The translations under genes were made by a program, and so were the position numbers. From NCBI RefSeq assembly GCF_050107715.1, contig NZ_JBNILN010000008.1, positions 68,787 through 132,786 of the forward strand: DNA of 64,000 bases, read 5' to 3'. Below are positions 16,359-24,479 of this stretch, one piece after another. Below the pieces are notes generated by a model, which made no database searches, was not told where the DNA came from, and saw only the letters and a program-made list of their open reading frames with translations. Numbering within the stretch: the stretch's first letter is position 1; each line of letters starts with the position of its first letter. Origin of the DNA: Metabacillus_B sp050107715 (GTDB taxonomy: Bacteria; Bacillota; Bacilli; Bacillales; Bacillaceae).

Positions 16359-16442
16359 TCCACATTCTTCCTTTCATTTCACTAACCAGATTGTATATGA
16401 TCCATTGCAAAATGTAAATGATTGTTGTCATTTTGTTTTGCT

Positions 16443-16472
16443 AAAAAAGCAGCCCTTATTATAAGAGCTGCT
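16443..16472 (-). terminator. Terminator of the thiol-redox operon
   Basis: Minus strand AGCAGCTCTTAT / ATAAGGGCTGCT stem followed by TTTTTT, 17 bp after the TlpA stop codon. Confidence 0.8.
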
Positions 16473-16488
16473 TCATAAACCAGCTAAT

Positions 16489-17079
16489 TTACTCCATGTT
16501 TAGTATCAAGTCCTCCATCATTTCTTCACTCATCGGGCCTGTAATTCGATTTCGGATGATTCCTTCCTCATCCAGGACATAGCTGGTTGGAATGGCATGT
16601 GCCTGATACTCTGCGCCTATTTCCCCTTTTTCATCGAGGAGGATAGGAAAGGTGAGCTGATAGTCCTCGACAAAGCTCTTAATGCTGTCTTCGCCCCGGT
16701 CCATATTGGTGAGATTAACAGCAAGGATGGTGAATTTGCTGTCCTTGTTTTTTTCATAAAACTCTTCCATATGGGGCATTTCTGCTTTGCATGGCGGGCA
16801 CCAGCTTGCCCAGAAATTGAGGATGATCTTTTGGCCTTTGTAATCTGAAAGCTTAGCACTCTCACCACTTAAGGTTTTCAATTCAAAGTCGGGTGCCGCC
16901 TCCCCTTCCGCGATCCCTGAAGCAGCCGGGCCTGTATCCGTCGTTTCCGTTACAGCTGGTTTCGTTTCAGCCTGTTCAGCAGGCATTGTCTCTTCTTTTG
17001 AGAATTCTTTTCCGATATTAAAAGCTAAAATACCAATGAGCAAAATAACAAGGGCCATTGAAAACCACGTTTTTTTCAA
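16489..17079 (-). CDS. Membrane-anchored thiol-disulfide oxidoreductase (ResA/TlpA type)
   Basis: 196 residues. An N-terminal uncleaved signal anchor (about 5-22, FSMALVILLIGILAFNI) and an acidic/Thr-rich linker to about 55 precede a thioredoxin-fold domain with ILNFWASWCPPCKAEMPHM (active CPPC near 95), the central insertion of the TlpA/ResA family, and the cis-Pro loop AIPTSYVLDEEG. It faces the outside, where it reduces disulfides, for example in apocytochrome c or other substrates. The ATG overlaps the stop of the preceding membrane gene. The CcdA homologue in the same cluster is the obvious electron donor. Confidence 0.87.
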   Translation of the reverse strand: MKKTWFSMALVILLIGILAFNIGKEFSKEETMPAEQAETKPAVTETTDTGPAASGIAEGEAAPDFELKTLSGESAKLSDYKGQKIILNFWASWCPPCKAEMPHMEEFYEKNKDSKFTILAVNLTNMDRGEDSIKSFVEDYQLTFPILLDEKGEIGAEYQAHAIPTSYVLDEEGIIRNRITGPMSEEMMEDLILNME

Positions 17080-17687
17080 TTTTTTGCCTCCCTTTTATAT
17101 AAAATCAAAAACAATGCAACCATCCATATGTGAGTATAGGATGGGACAGCAAGGATTAAATCCCTGAAACTGTAAAACAGGAGATTAACCAGTCCAAAAA
17201 GGACAACAAGCTGGAGCAAATATTCCTTTCCGGATTTTCTATTGCTTGTCTTTATCAGCCGCCAGCCGATGAGAATGACGGCGGACTGGATGATCGGAAC
17301 AGCGCCCGGCCTTCCGGATAAAATAAGAGAGGATATTTCATAGAAAAACATGAAGAGAGCATAGCTCTGTGCAAAATCGTATAAATTTATCCTCTCTCTC
17401 TTGTCATTTAGCCATATATATACGGAAGCGCCCAAAGCACCGGCTGCCAGTCCAGCTTTCCCTCCGTGAAAATAAAGAACGGAGAGCGGATTTTTCCAGG
17501 CTATTTCCCAATCGATTATGAAATAACTGAGCTTCCAGATCAGAATAAAAAGCAGAAAGGCGTTGATCAGCCAATTCAATTCCTTTTTATAAAACCATTG
17601 AAAAATAAGGCTGACCGCAAAAACACCAATGAGTACGCTGATCCAGCCTGATGGCAGCGTCACAGGCCCAAACTGAATGTAATTCAT
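17076..17687 (-). CDS. Multi-pass membrane protein, distantly Lgt-like
   Basis: 203 residues, about seven hydrophobic segments. The N-terminal PVTLPSGWISVLIGVFAVSL and FHGGKAGLAAGALGASVYIW resemble parts of prolipoprotein diacylglyceryl transferase, but the catalytic HGGL-type His/Arg signature is incomplete and the protein is much shorter than the usual 270 residues. It is therefore unlikely to be the active housekeeping Lgt. It overlaps both neighbours by 4 bp (ATGA) between OsmC and TlpA genes, so it is firmly in that operon. Function unknown. Confidence 0.6.
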   Translation of the reverse strand: MNYIQFGPVTLPSGWISVLIGVFAVSLIFQWFYKKELNWLINAFLLFILIWKLSYFIIDWEIAWKNPLSVLYFHGGKAGLAAGALGASVYIWLNDKRERINLYDFAQSYALFMFFYEISSLILSGRPGAVPIIQSAVILIGWRLIKTSNRKSGKEYLLQLVVLFGLVNLLFYSFRDLILAVPSYTHIWMVALFLILYKREAKN

Positions 17688-18088
17688 TTACTGACTCCCT
17701 TGCATTCGATGGAAAACTTCACATCAACTCTTGGAAGAATGGTCTGAATCATTCCGCAGTTTTTAAGGACAAGCTCACATATTTTGGTGAGCTGCTCTGG
17801 TGAATGGGCGGCAGTTGTATCTAGAACGGCGACAAGTTTTAAAGCTTTTATTGCCTTCCCACCGCGTTCCCTTTCTGCCTTCGCTGAGAGGCGGAGGTGT
17901 TCTACGGGAATTCGTTTCTTATTTAATAGGGCTGCCAGAATAGTCCCGCTGCAGCCTGCAATGGAGGAAACAAATAATTGAAGCGGCTTGAGTCCACGTT
18001 CTTCTTCTGTAGAAATAGACAGCGTTCCACAGGGAAAATCTCCTGCTATTTCACCATTTTCTTTCATCACAAAGTCCATTCTGTTCAC
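17684..18088 (-). CDS. OsmC-family peroxiredoxin-like protein
   Basis: 134 residues. The OsmC/Ohr fold is seen in GLKPLQLFVSSIAGCSGTILAALLNKKRI, with the first redox Cys in the AGCSGT helix (about 45), and in LVLKNCGMIQTI, with the second Cys (about 112). Members reduce organic hydroperoxides or act on sulfur species. Its place in a thiol-redox operon supports a disulfide or persulfide role. RBS GGGAGTG; first gene after a 56-bp gap from the sensor kinase. Confidence 0.82.
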   Translation of the reverse strand: MNRMDFVMKENGEIAGDFPCGTLSISTEEERGLKPLQLFVSSIAGCSGTILAALLNKKRIPVEHLRLSAKAERERGGKAIKALKLVAVLDTTAAHSPEQLTKICELVLKNCGMIQTILPRVDVKFSIECKGVSK

Positions 18089-18144
18089 TCCCTGTATGTA
18101 TCTTCTTCCATTAATGTTAAGAATGGATTAAAAATGGGGGAAAT

Positions 18145-19206
18145 CTAAGAGTTTTCCAATGGGAGCCTGATATAGAATGTATGGATCTTTCCATCTGTTT
18201 CCAAATAGATGGTTCCTCCGTGTTTTTCGGTAATTTCTTTAGCAATGGCTAAACCCAGCCCTGCCCCATCAGTTTTTTCAATCCGGGAAATGTCTGTGCG
18301 GTAAAAACGATCAAAAACCGCTTCAGATTCTGCAGGTGGAATCCGTTTTCCTTCCTGCTGAAATGCAAACAGATAGAAGCCATCCTTTACGTACCCTTTT
18401 ACAGAGAGCCACCTGCCTGTATCATAGTCAGCTGCATTTTGAAGAATATTGCTGATGACTTGCTTTATGCCATCTTCATGGACACGGATCATTGCAGGCT
18501 GGACCGAGACCGTTGTCTTGATTCGGGACCGGAATTTAAGCTCAAATCCGTAGAGAGACTGTCTGATTAACTTTTCAGCAGAAATGGGGTGAAAGGATGG
18601 AATGTTAAATCCTTCGCGGGCATGCCATGCATTGAATTCCGAGACCTGTTCTGCCAGTCTTGTAATCCGTTTTGATTCATCAAGCAATGACTGATACAGG
18701 TAAGCATCTCCTTCAATGATTCCTTTCATCAATCCCTCTAGGTATCCATTTAAATTTGTAAGCGGAGTGCGCAGTTCATGAGATAGATCTTTTAGCATCT
18801 GATCCTGATTTTTCTGAATGTCGACGAGCGATTCAATCAGTGCATTGTAGCTTTCTGTCAGCTCTCCAATTTCATCCTGTTTAGAGGGTTTAATTTTACG
18901 GGGCAAGGATCCGTTCTGAATACTCTGAATAGACTCCTTTAATTTGTGTAACGGGGCAAATATTCTTTTTAAAATAAACAGATGCACCAAGCCTGCGATA
19001 ACAAAAGCCAGGATTGACACCTGAACGAGAAAATGATCAAGTATGGCATTCAGCTGAGGCCCTGTTACATTTCCGGAATTGACGACGTAACAGGCGTACT
19101 CCTTTACGGTATAGCCTGAAATAAAAATAACCAGCCCGATGACAATACTATTCAAGATCACCAATTTGAACGAAAGACTTAGGCTGCTGCTCCTAGCATG
19201 CTGCAA
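18145..19206 (-). CDS. Sensor histidine kinase
   Basis: 353 residues from a TTG start. Two membrane helices (about 12-30 and 52-72) enclose a very short extracytoplasmic loop of about 20 residues (VKEYACYVVNSGNVTGPQ) with a Cys. Then HAMP (FAPLHKLKESIQSIQNG), the H box LSHELRTPLTNLNGYLEG with the phospho-His near 146, N box VISNILQNAADY, and G box GAGLGLAIAKEI. The tiny sensor loop suggests intramembrane sensing or sensing through a membrane partner. The gene overlaps the response regulator by 14 bp. Confidence 0.88.
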   Translation of the reverse strand: MQHARSSSLSLSFKLVILNSIVIGLVIFISGYTVKEYACYVVNSGNVTGPQLNAILDHFLVQVSILAFVIAGLVHLFILKRIFAPLHKLKESIQSIQNGSLPRKIKPSKQDEIGELTESYNALIESLVDIQKNQDQMLKDLSHELRTPLTNLNGYLEGLMKGIIEGDAYLYQSLLDESKRITRLAEQVSEFNAWHAREGFNIPSFHPISAEKLIRQSLYGFELKFRSRIKTTVSVQPAMIRVHEDGIKQVISNILQNAADYDTGRWLSVKGYVKDGFYLFAFQQEGKRIPPAESEAVFDRFYRTDISRIEKTDGAGLGLAIAKEITEKHGGTIYLETDGKIHTFYIRLPLENS

Positions 19207-19894
19207 ATCTATACCCCATTCCCCTTACTGTCTGGATGAATTCAATATCTGTATAACCGGCAAGCTTTTCCCGAATATGTTTAATATGAACGTCAATTGT
19301 CCTCTCTGTAACGGACTTTTCATGATTGGCATAGATGATATTCAGCAGTTGTTCCCTTGTAAGAACCTGACCCGGATGTTTCATGAAGGTTAATAGAAGA
19401 TTAAATTCAAAGCCTGTTAGCTCGAGCGGAAACTCCTGAAAGCGCGCTTCTCTTTTATATGGTCTGATAGTCAAACCCATGTAGCTGATTTTGTTGCAGC
19501 GATTCTCAGTCCGCTTTAATACTGTCTCGATTCTCGCTACAAGTTCACTTGGACTAAATGGTTTGACAATATAGTCATCCGCACCCAGCCTAAGCCCTCT
19601 AATTCTTTCTTGTTCCGAGGATTTAGCAGTCAGCATAATGAGCGGTACATTGCTCCTTATATCATTCCGAATCCAAGTACACAGTTCCTCTCCGCTCATA
19701 TAAGGGAGCATAAGATCGAGTACAATGAAACAGGGATCGAACTTTTCAATCATTTCCTTTCCTTCCAGTCCATCCTTTGCCTCAAGAACCTCATAGCCGT
19801 CATTAGAAAGAAAAATTCCGATCAGATTCCGGATCTTTTCATTGTCCTCAATAATTAAAATGGTTTTCCCTTTTAGTTTTTGCTCCATCAGCAT
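19193..19894 (-). CDS. OmpR/PhoB-family response regulator
   Basis: About 233 residues. Receiver: TILIIEDNEKIRN, phospho-Asp in CFIVLDLMLPYMSGEEL, and TAKS and IVKPFSP switch residues. Winged helix: the C-terminal TERTIDVHIKHIREKLAG and TVRGMGYRF. The start is uncertain (ATG 19894 or 19888); the longer version to 19936 runs into the CcdA gene without an RBS. It follows ccdA with 8 bp between them and is coupled to the kinase, so it likely regulates this redox operon. Confidence 0.88.
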   Translation of the reverse strand: MLMEQKLKGKTILIIEDNEKIRNLIGIFLSNDGYEVLEAKDGLEGKEMIEKFDPCFIVLDLMLPYMSGEELCTWIRNDIRSNVPLIMLTAKSSEQERIRGLRLGADDYIVKPFSPSELVARIETVLKRTENRCNKISYMGLTIRPYKREARFQEFPLELTGFEFNLLLTFMKHPGQVLTREQLLNIIYANHEKSVTERTIDVHIKHIREKLAGYTDIEFIQTVRGMGYRFAAC

Positions 19895-19902
19895 CACAAT
19901 CC

Positions 19903-20616
19903 TTATAAAGAAAATAATGAATAAGAAGACAGCCAAGCACTGATTACTTGCATTTGTCCGCTAAACACAAGAATTCCAAGCAGAATCATAATGCCTCCAT
20001 TTATGTAGGCCAGTTTGTTCAGCTGCCGGTTGATTTTTTTCATAATGGCAAGGGAATGAGAGAGAACAAACGATATGATGACAAACGGGATAGCAAGACC
20101 GAGGGAATAAACAGAAAGAAGCAGGATTCCATGGTTAAGGGTATCCGTTGAACTCGCCAGCAAAAGGATGGAAGACAAGGCAAGACCGACACAAGGGGAC
20201 CAGCCGCTCGCAAACGCCATTCCAAGAAAAATGGAGCCCGTCAAATTCCTGCTCGGTTTGTCCGTCATCACTCTTTTTTCCGTCATTAACAGCCTGATCT
20301 TCAGCAATCCAGCCATTTGCAAACCGAAGACGACAATCAGTATCCCTGCCAATTGTTCAATAAGCTTCCGATAGTCAGAAAAGAATTGTCCTACTACGCT
20401 CGCTGAGGCTCCCATTATGATGAAGATGGCAGAAAAGCCAATAATAAAGCCCGCTGACCGGCTTAATAAAATCCCTCTCCCAGCGGCAGCTTTATTATCT
20501 CTCAGGCCGCTTCCTCCCGTTAAGTGGCTGACATACGCGGGCAGAAGCGGGAACACACATGGTGAAAAGAAAGACAAAACACCTGCAGCGAAGGCAAACC
20601 ATAGGCTGACATCCAT
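19903..20616 (-). CDS. CcdA/DsbD-like transmembrane electron-transfer protein
   Basis: 237 residues from ATG 20616 (RBS AAGGAG). Six hydrophobic helices. The first redox motif FFSPCVFPLLPAYVSHLTGG (about 14-33) and the second GWSPCVGLALSS (about 130) carry the paired Cys that move electrons from cytoplasmic thioredoxin to extracytoplasmic acceptors. The natural acceptor here is the TlpA/ResA-like protein five genes downstream. Cytochrome c maturation is the classic role; other extracytoplasmic thiol targets are possible. Confidence 0.88.
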   Translation of the reverse strand: MDVSLWFAFAAGVLSFFSPCVFPLLPAYVSHLTGGSGLRDNKAAAGRGILLSRSAGFIIGFSAIFIIMGASASVVGQFFSDYRKLIEQLAGILIVVFGLQMAGLLKIRLLMTEKRVMTDKPSRNLTGSIFLGMAFASGWSPCVGLALSSILLLASSTDTLNHGILLLSVYSLGLAIPFVIISFVLSHSLAIMKKINRQLNKLAYINGGIMILLGILVFSGQMQVISAWLSSYSLFSL

Positions 20617-20655
20617 ACAATCACTCCTTTTTCCTTCTATCATTTCAGATCAATG

Positions 20656-21270
20656 TTAACGGTTCATTAAGGAGTTATTTTTTTGTCCGGCAAATTGAAT
20701 CACGTGGGACAATCCGTTATGCAGGTCCCCTTCATGGCGCTCAGCTTCCCCCATAAAAAAATGGACAATCCGCCAATCATGAAACACCTGCAGAAATTCC
20801 TCCGGCTTATATAGAAACTGTTCATCCTTAGGACCTCCAGTTCCATAGGATAGCTGATATGGAGAGTAGACCTCCGCCACAAGAAACCCCCCTGGCTTCA
20901 CAGCATCCTTTACACCAGCCAGCGTTTTTCTGCGAAGTTTTTCAGGAAAGTGCCCGAAGATACAAGTAATGGCATCCCATTTTCCCTTCTCCCACACCGC
21001 ATCATTTAAGTCTACTTTTTCCGTTTTGACCTCGACGCCTTTTTCCTGAGCTAGCCGCTCCGTTTTAGTCAGACCGGAAGCAGCGTAGTCCCAAGCTGTA
21101 ACCTTCATTCCCTGCTGGGCTAAAAAGACCGCATTCCGCCCTTCTCCTTCCGCTAGGGCTAAAGCGTTTCCATCACTCTTTAGCAATGGCTGCATTTCTT
21201 TCAGAAAGGCGTTCGCTTCTGTTCCGTATATGTAATGGTCCGCCTTAAATCTCTCTTCCCAGCTGCTCAT
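20656..21270 (-). CDS. Class I SAM-dependent methyltransferase (TehB-like)
   Basis: 204 residues. The SAM motif I is ALALAEGEGRNAVFLAQQG (about 36-54). Post-I WDYAASGLTKTERLA and motif IV WDAITCIFGHFP follow, then PGGFLVAEVYSPYQLSYGTGGPKD. This is the small TehB/YbdK-like group; substrates include tellurite or thiol-type compounds in some relatives. It sits upstream of ccdA in the same direction with a 39-bp gap. RBS GGAGAAAG before ATG 21270. Confidence 0.75.
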   Translation of the reverse strand: MSSWEERFKADHYIYGTEANAFLKEMQPLLKSDGNALALAEGEGRNAVFLAQQGMKVTAWDYAASGLTKTERLAQEKGVEVKTEKVDLNDAVWEKGKWDAITCIFGHFPEKLRRKTLAGVKDAVKPGGFLVAEVYSPYQLSYGTGGPKDEQFLYKPEEFLQVFHDWRIVHFFMGEAERHEGDLHNGLSHVIQFAGQKNNSLMNR

Positions 21271-21348
21271 AATCTTTCTCCTTTTATCATAGTTTACAAG
21301 CTATAAACATAGAAGGTATTTTCTATAGTGTGAATTGCATACAGCAAC

Positions 21349-21376
21349 GGGGCTGATTCCTGTAAGAATCAGCCCC
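21349..21376. terminator. Strong hairpin at the end of the persulfide operon
   Basis: Perfect 11-bp stem GGGGCTGATTC (21349-21359) / GAATCAGCCCC (21366-21376), 8 bp beyond the CstB stop codon. It lacks a clear U-run. Confidence 0.55.
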
Positions 21377-21383
21377 GGCTGCA

Positions 21384-22796
21384 TCACTTCTCAATCGTTT
21401 CAGAATCGGTTTCTTTTTTCCATTTAGTGAAGCCGCCTGTTAAATTTTTTACGTTCTTCATTCCATGTGCCTGCAGAACGCTGACCCCGATTGCGGAACG
21501 CATTCCTGATCCGCATTGGACGATGACTTCTTTATCATCCTTCACTTCGTTCACGCGGTCAGGAAGGGTACCGAGCATAATATGCTGGGCCCCTTTAATG
21601 TGTCCTGCCTGCCATTCGGACTGGCTTCTCACGTCAAGCACATGAACAGAGCCCTCTTTTACTTTTTGTTCGATTTCTTTTGGGGAAACCTCGTCATAGG
21701 ATTCCAGCGATGAAGCTTTCGCCACGATATCACCAGCATGGCCATAGCCATGTACTTCATCCACTCCTATTGAACGAAGAGCTTTTGTTATTTCAGAAGG
21801 GTTTTCCATATCCGTAAGGAATACCATGGGCTTCCTGTAATCGATCAGCCATCCTGCCCAATTCGTAAATGATTGGTTGAATGGGATGTTGATGGTCCCC
21901 TTCAGATGACCCTTGGCAAATTCTGCGGACGTTCTTGTGTCAATAATTTGAATGCCCTCGTCTTCAAGCTCGGATTTTCCGGTAAGCTTCACTTCAGAAA
22001 GAGTGCGAAGGAGCGCAGGCCCCACTTTATTGACCCTTTTCATCTCAGCGAAATAGACGGGCGGTTCCGGCTGATCCTCGAGCAAGGCCCGCGTAAAATC
22101 AGATTCGCTCTCATAGTTTAAAGCCCAGTTCACCATCTTTTCGTATCCTGCAGTAGTTGAAGGAACCGCACCGAGCGATTTACCGCAGGCTGATCCAGCG
22201 CCATGTCCGGGCCAGACCTGCAAATAATCCGGCAGCTCTTTAAACTTTTTAAGGGATTGAAACATTTGCTTTGCTCCATTTTCAGCCGTTCCTTGTTTTC
22301 CAGCAGCTTTTTCAAGAAGATCCGGACGCCCGATGTCCCCTGCAAACACAAAATCCCCCGTGAAGATCCCGATAGGTTCACTTGCTCCGCCGCCTTTATC
22401 CGTGAGCAAATAAGAAATGCTTTCCGGTGTATGTCCAGGCGTATGAATGACTTCAAAAAGCAGATTTCCGACTGTGAATGTATCTTTATCCTTCAAGAGA
22501 TGGTGATTGACTCCAGAAAGGTTTTCGTACTTCCATTCCTGATCACCTTCGTCCGACAGATACATCTTAGCCTTAAATGCATCCTCAAGCTCTCTAGCAC
22601 CTGAAACAAAATCGGCATGAATGTGTGTTTCTGCAGCACCGGTGATCCGAAAGCTTTGCTCTTCAGCCGTTTTCACATAGGGAGAGATGTCTCTTGCCGG
22701 ATCGATAATGATGGCTTCTCCAGTTTTTTGACAGCCGACCATATAAGATGCCTGCGCCAGCTTTTCATCGTAAAAATAACGTAAAAACATATTCAT
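21384..22796 (-). CDS. cstB: Persulfide dioxygenase-sulfurtransferase (CstB-like MBL-rhodanese fusion)
   Basis: 470 residues in three domains. A metallo-beta-lactamase domain (about 1-245) has the iron ligands in ETHIHADFVSG and HTPGHTPES and an Asp in FTGDFVF. A first rhodanese domain (about 265-355) has no Cys at the active loop (FLTDMENPS), i.e. a pseudo-rhodanese. A second rhodanese (about 365-465) has the active Cys in VIVQCGSGMRSAIG. This is the CstB layout known from Staphylococcus, which oxidises low-molecular-weight persulfides and yields thiosulfate. Last gene of an operon with TauE and two rhodaneses. RBS GGAGGCAATG. Confidence 0.87.
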   Translation of the reverse strand: MNMFLRYFYDEKLAQASYMVGCQKTGEAIIIDPARDISPYVKTAEEQSFRITGAAETHIHADFVSGARELEDAFKAKMYLSDEGDQEWKYENLSGVNHHLLKDKDTFTVGNLLFEVIHTPGHTPESISYLLTDKGGGASEPIGIFTGDFVFAGDIGRPDLLEKAAGKQGTAENGAKQMFQSLKKFKELPDYLQVWPGHGAGSACGKSLGAVPSTTAGYEKMVNWALNYESESDFTRALLEDQPEPPVYFAEMKRVNKVGPALLRTLSEVKLTGKSELEDEGIQIIDTRTSAEFAKGHLKGTINIPFNQSFTNWAGWLIDYRKPMVFLTDMENPSEITKALRSIGVDEVHGYGHAGDIVAKASSLESYDEVSPKEIEQKVKEGSVHVLDVRSQSEWQAGHIKGAQHIMLGTLPDRVNEVKDDKEVIVQCGSGMRSAIGVSVLQAHGMKNVKNLTGGFTKWKKETDSETIEK

Positions 22797-22857
22797 TGCC
22801 TCCTTGGTTTTCTGTGATATTATAAGGAATCATCTTCCATCCGCTTCACGGACAACA

Positions 22858-23643
22858 CTAAGATTGAATAAAAATATCGGCCCAGATTTTTAGAGCTGAA
22901 GCCAAAATCAATAGCGATAGAATAACCTTCAGCACCTTTGGATTTGCCTTTTTGCCGGCCATTGCCCCGAGCGGAGAAGCGAGGAGACTTGCTGCAATAA
23001 CGATACTGGCTGGTCCCCACTCTACTTGATCAGTGAAAATTTTCCCCGCCGCTGATCCTATCGAAGCGATAAGCGTAATCGCAAGAGACGACGCGATGGT
23101 CATTTTGGCAGGGATTTTCAAAACAGCCAGCATAACAGGAACAAGCAAAAAGGCTCCACCCGCTCCAACAATCCCCGCCGCAGCTCCAATTACAAAAGAA
23201 ATAACAGCTGCCAGCCAGCGATTGAATATCACACCCTCTAAAGGCTGTTCATTCTGCCTGCTTCCAGGAACAACCATCATCACTACAGCAAGCAGTGCCA
23301 GAATCCCATAGATGAAGTTAATGACTGTCTCCGGCATTCCAGCTGATACCAACCCGCCTGCAGTACTCCCAAGTAAAACACTGATGCCCATCCAGATAAT
23401 TAGCTGTTTGTTCAGAAAACTGCTCTTTCTGTATACCCATACTCCGCCAATGGAAGCAAACAAAACCTGTACAGATGTAATACCTGATACTTCATGTGCT
23501 GTAAAATGGGCAGCCCCCACAGCAGCCGGAACAAACAGCAGGAGCGGATAGGTAATGATGGAACCGCCGATTCCGAGCAGACCTGACATAAAAGACCCAA
23601 TCCCTCCGAGAAGGAAAATTGCCGTGATAAAGAAAATATCCAT
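22858..23643 (-). CDS. TauE/SafE-family sulfite (organosulfonate) exporter
   Basis: 261 residues, eight hydrophobic helices in two repeats. The repeat signatures SGLLGIGGSIITYPLLL (about 19-36) and GIVGAGGAFLLVPVMLAV (about 145-162) are diagnostic. It exports sulfite or a related oxyanion produced during persulfide oxidation. It lies between cstB and a rhodanese with 48-61 bp gaps. Confidence 0.87.
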   Translation of the reverse strand: MDIFFITAIFLLGGIGSFMSGLLGIGGSIITYPLLLFVPAAVGAAHFTAHEVSGITSVQVLFASIGGVWVYRKSSFLNKQLIIWMGISVLLGSTAGGLVSAGMPETVINFIYGILALLAVVMMVVPGSRQNEQPLEGVIFNRWLAAVISFVIGAAAGIVGAGGAFLLVPVMLAVLKIPAKMTIASSLAITLIASIGSAAGKIFTDQVEWGPASIVIAASLLASPLGAMAGKKANPKVLKVILSLLILASALKIWADIFIQS

Positions 23644-23691
23644 ATTGGCCTCCTTTCTAAAAAAGGATCCCGGTAATAGGCCATTCCTTTA

Positions 23692-23991
23692 TTATTTCTC
23701 TGTGCGACCTTCCCATGCAAGCATTCCGCCGGTCATATTGATCACATTGAAGCCCTGGCTTTCAAGGAATTGATGGGCCCGGCCGCTTCTTCCGCCTGAC
23801 CGGCATACAAGCACATATTCCTTGGATTTATCCAGTTCGTTCATGCGGAATTCAAGAAGGCCAAGCGGGATATTCACCGCATTTGGAATTTTCCCTTCTG
23901 CCACTTCATCCGTTTCTCTTACATCCACAATGTTTAGATTGGTGCCTTCTTCTAATTTCGCTTTAACTTCGGCTGCTGTCATTTCTTTCAT
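23692..23991 (-). CDS. Single-domain rhodanese (sulfurtransferase)
   Basis: 99 residues. LNIVDVRETDEVAEGKIPNAVNIPLGLLEFR, then the active loop VLVCRSGGRSGRA with catalytic Cys near 63 and the substrate-orienting Arg/Gly loop. Cytosolic. It probably passes persulfide sulfur within the detoxification operon. Confidence 0.88.
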   Translation of the reverse strand: MKEMTAAEVKAKLEEGTNLNIVDVRETDEVAEGKIPNAVNIPLGLLEFRMNELDKSKEYVLVCRSGGRSGRAHQFLESQGFNVINMTGGMLAWEGRTEK

Positions 23992-24004
23992 TTCCCATTC
24001 CTCC

Positions 24005-24364
24005 TTATGACCAGGCGTTCATGCCGCCTTTAACATTTGTTATCTTCGTAAAGCCTTGTTTTTTCAGTACCGATGCCGCCTTGCTGCTTCTCATCCCGCT
24101 TTGGCAGATGATGACGACTTCTTTATCTTTATAAAGGGATTTTGACTTTTCTCCAAGCTGATGAAGCGGCAGGTTTCGAAAGCTTGGGATATGATTGCCT
24201 TTAAACTCACTTTGCGTCCGCACATCAATATACTGTTTGTCTTTATCGTTCAATTCATTCTTCAGCTCGCTTGCAGTGATTTGTCTCACTCCTTTAACAG
24301 GAGCTAAAAAACGAATCAGCAGAATAACCGCAATCAGGATAAAAAAATAATTAAGATATTCCAT
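24005..24364 (-). CDS. Membrane-anchored rhodanese
   Basis: 119 residues. An N-terminal transmembrane helix (about 3-20, LNYFFILIAVILLIRFL) precedes a rhodanese domain with YIDVRTQSEFKGNHIPSFRNLPL and the active loop VIICQSGMRSSKAA (Cys near 88). First gene after the CstR-type promoter. The anchor probably holds sulfur transfer at the membrane, near the TauE exporter or a quinone-linked sulfide oxidase encoded elsewhere. Confidence 0.87.
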   Translation of the reverse strand: MEYLNYFFILIAVILLIRFLAPVKGVRQITASELKNELNDKDKQYIDVRTQSEFKGNHIPSFRNLPLHQLGEKSKSLYKDKEVVIICQSGMRSSKAASVLKKQGFTKITNVKGGMNAWS

Positions 24365-24445
24365 TCACTCTCTCCTTAAACATTAAGTTTTAGCAGCTGC
24401 TTCCCGAATAGCTTCCATATTCCTGCCATCGGGTTCAATACGTTC

Positions 24446-24474
24446 ATAATATACCTTAGGGGGTATAAAGTCAA
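24446..24474 (-). promoter_or_regulatory. Promoter with CstR/CsoR-type operator
   Basis: Minus strand -35 TTGACT (24469-24474), 17-bp spacer, -10 TATTAT (24446-24451). The spacer carries TATACCCCCTAAGGTATA (24450-24467), a CC/GG-cored dyad of the kind bound by CstR and other CsoR-family repressors. Persulfidation of CstR cysteines would release it. No cstR gene is in the window. Confidence 0.7.
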
Positions 24475-24479
24475 GGAGG

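Noticed and set aside
17076..17687. Functional prolipoprotein diacylglyceryl transferase (Lgt)
   Set aside because: Resemblance is partial, length is short and catalytic signatures are incomplete.
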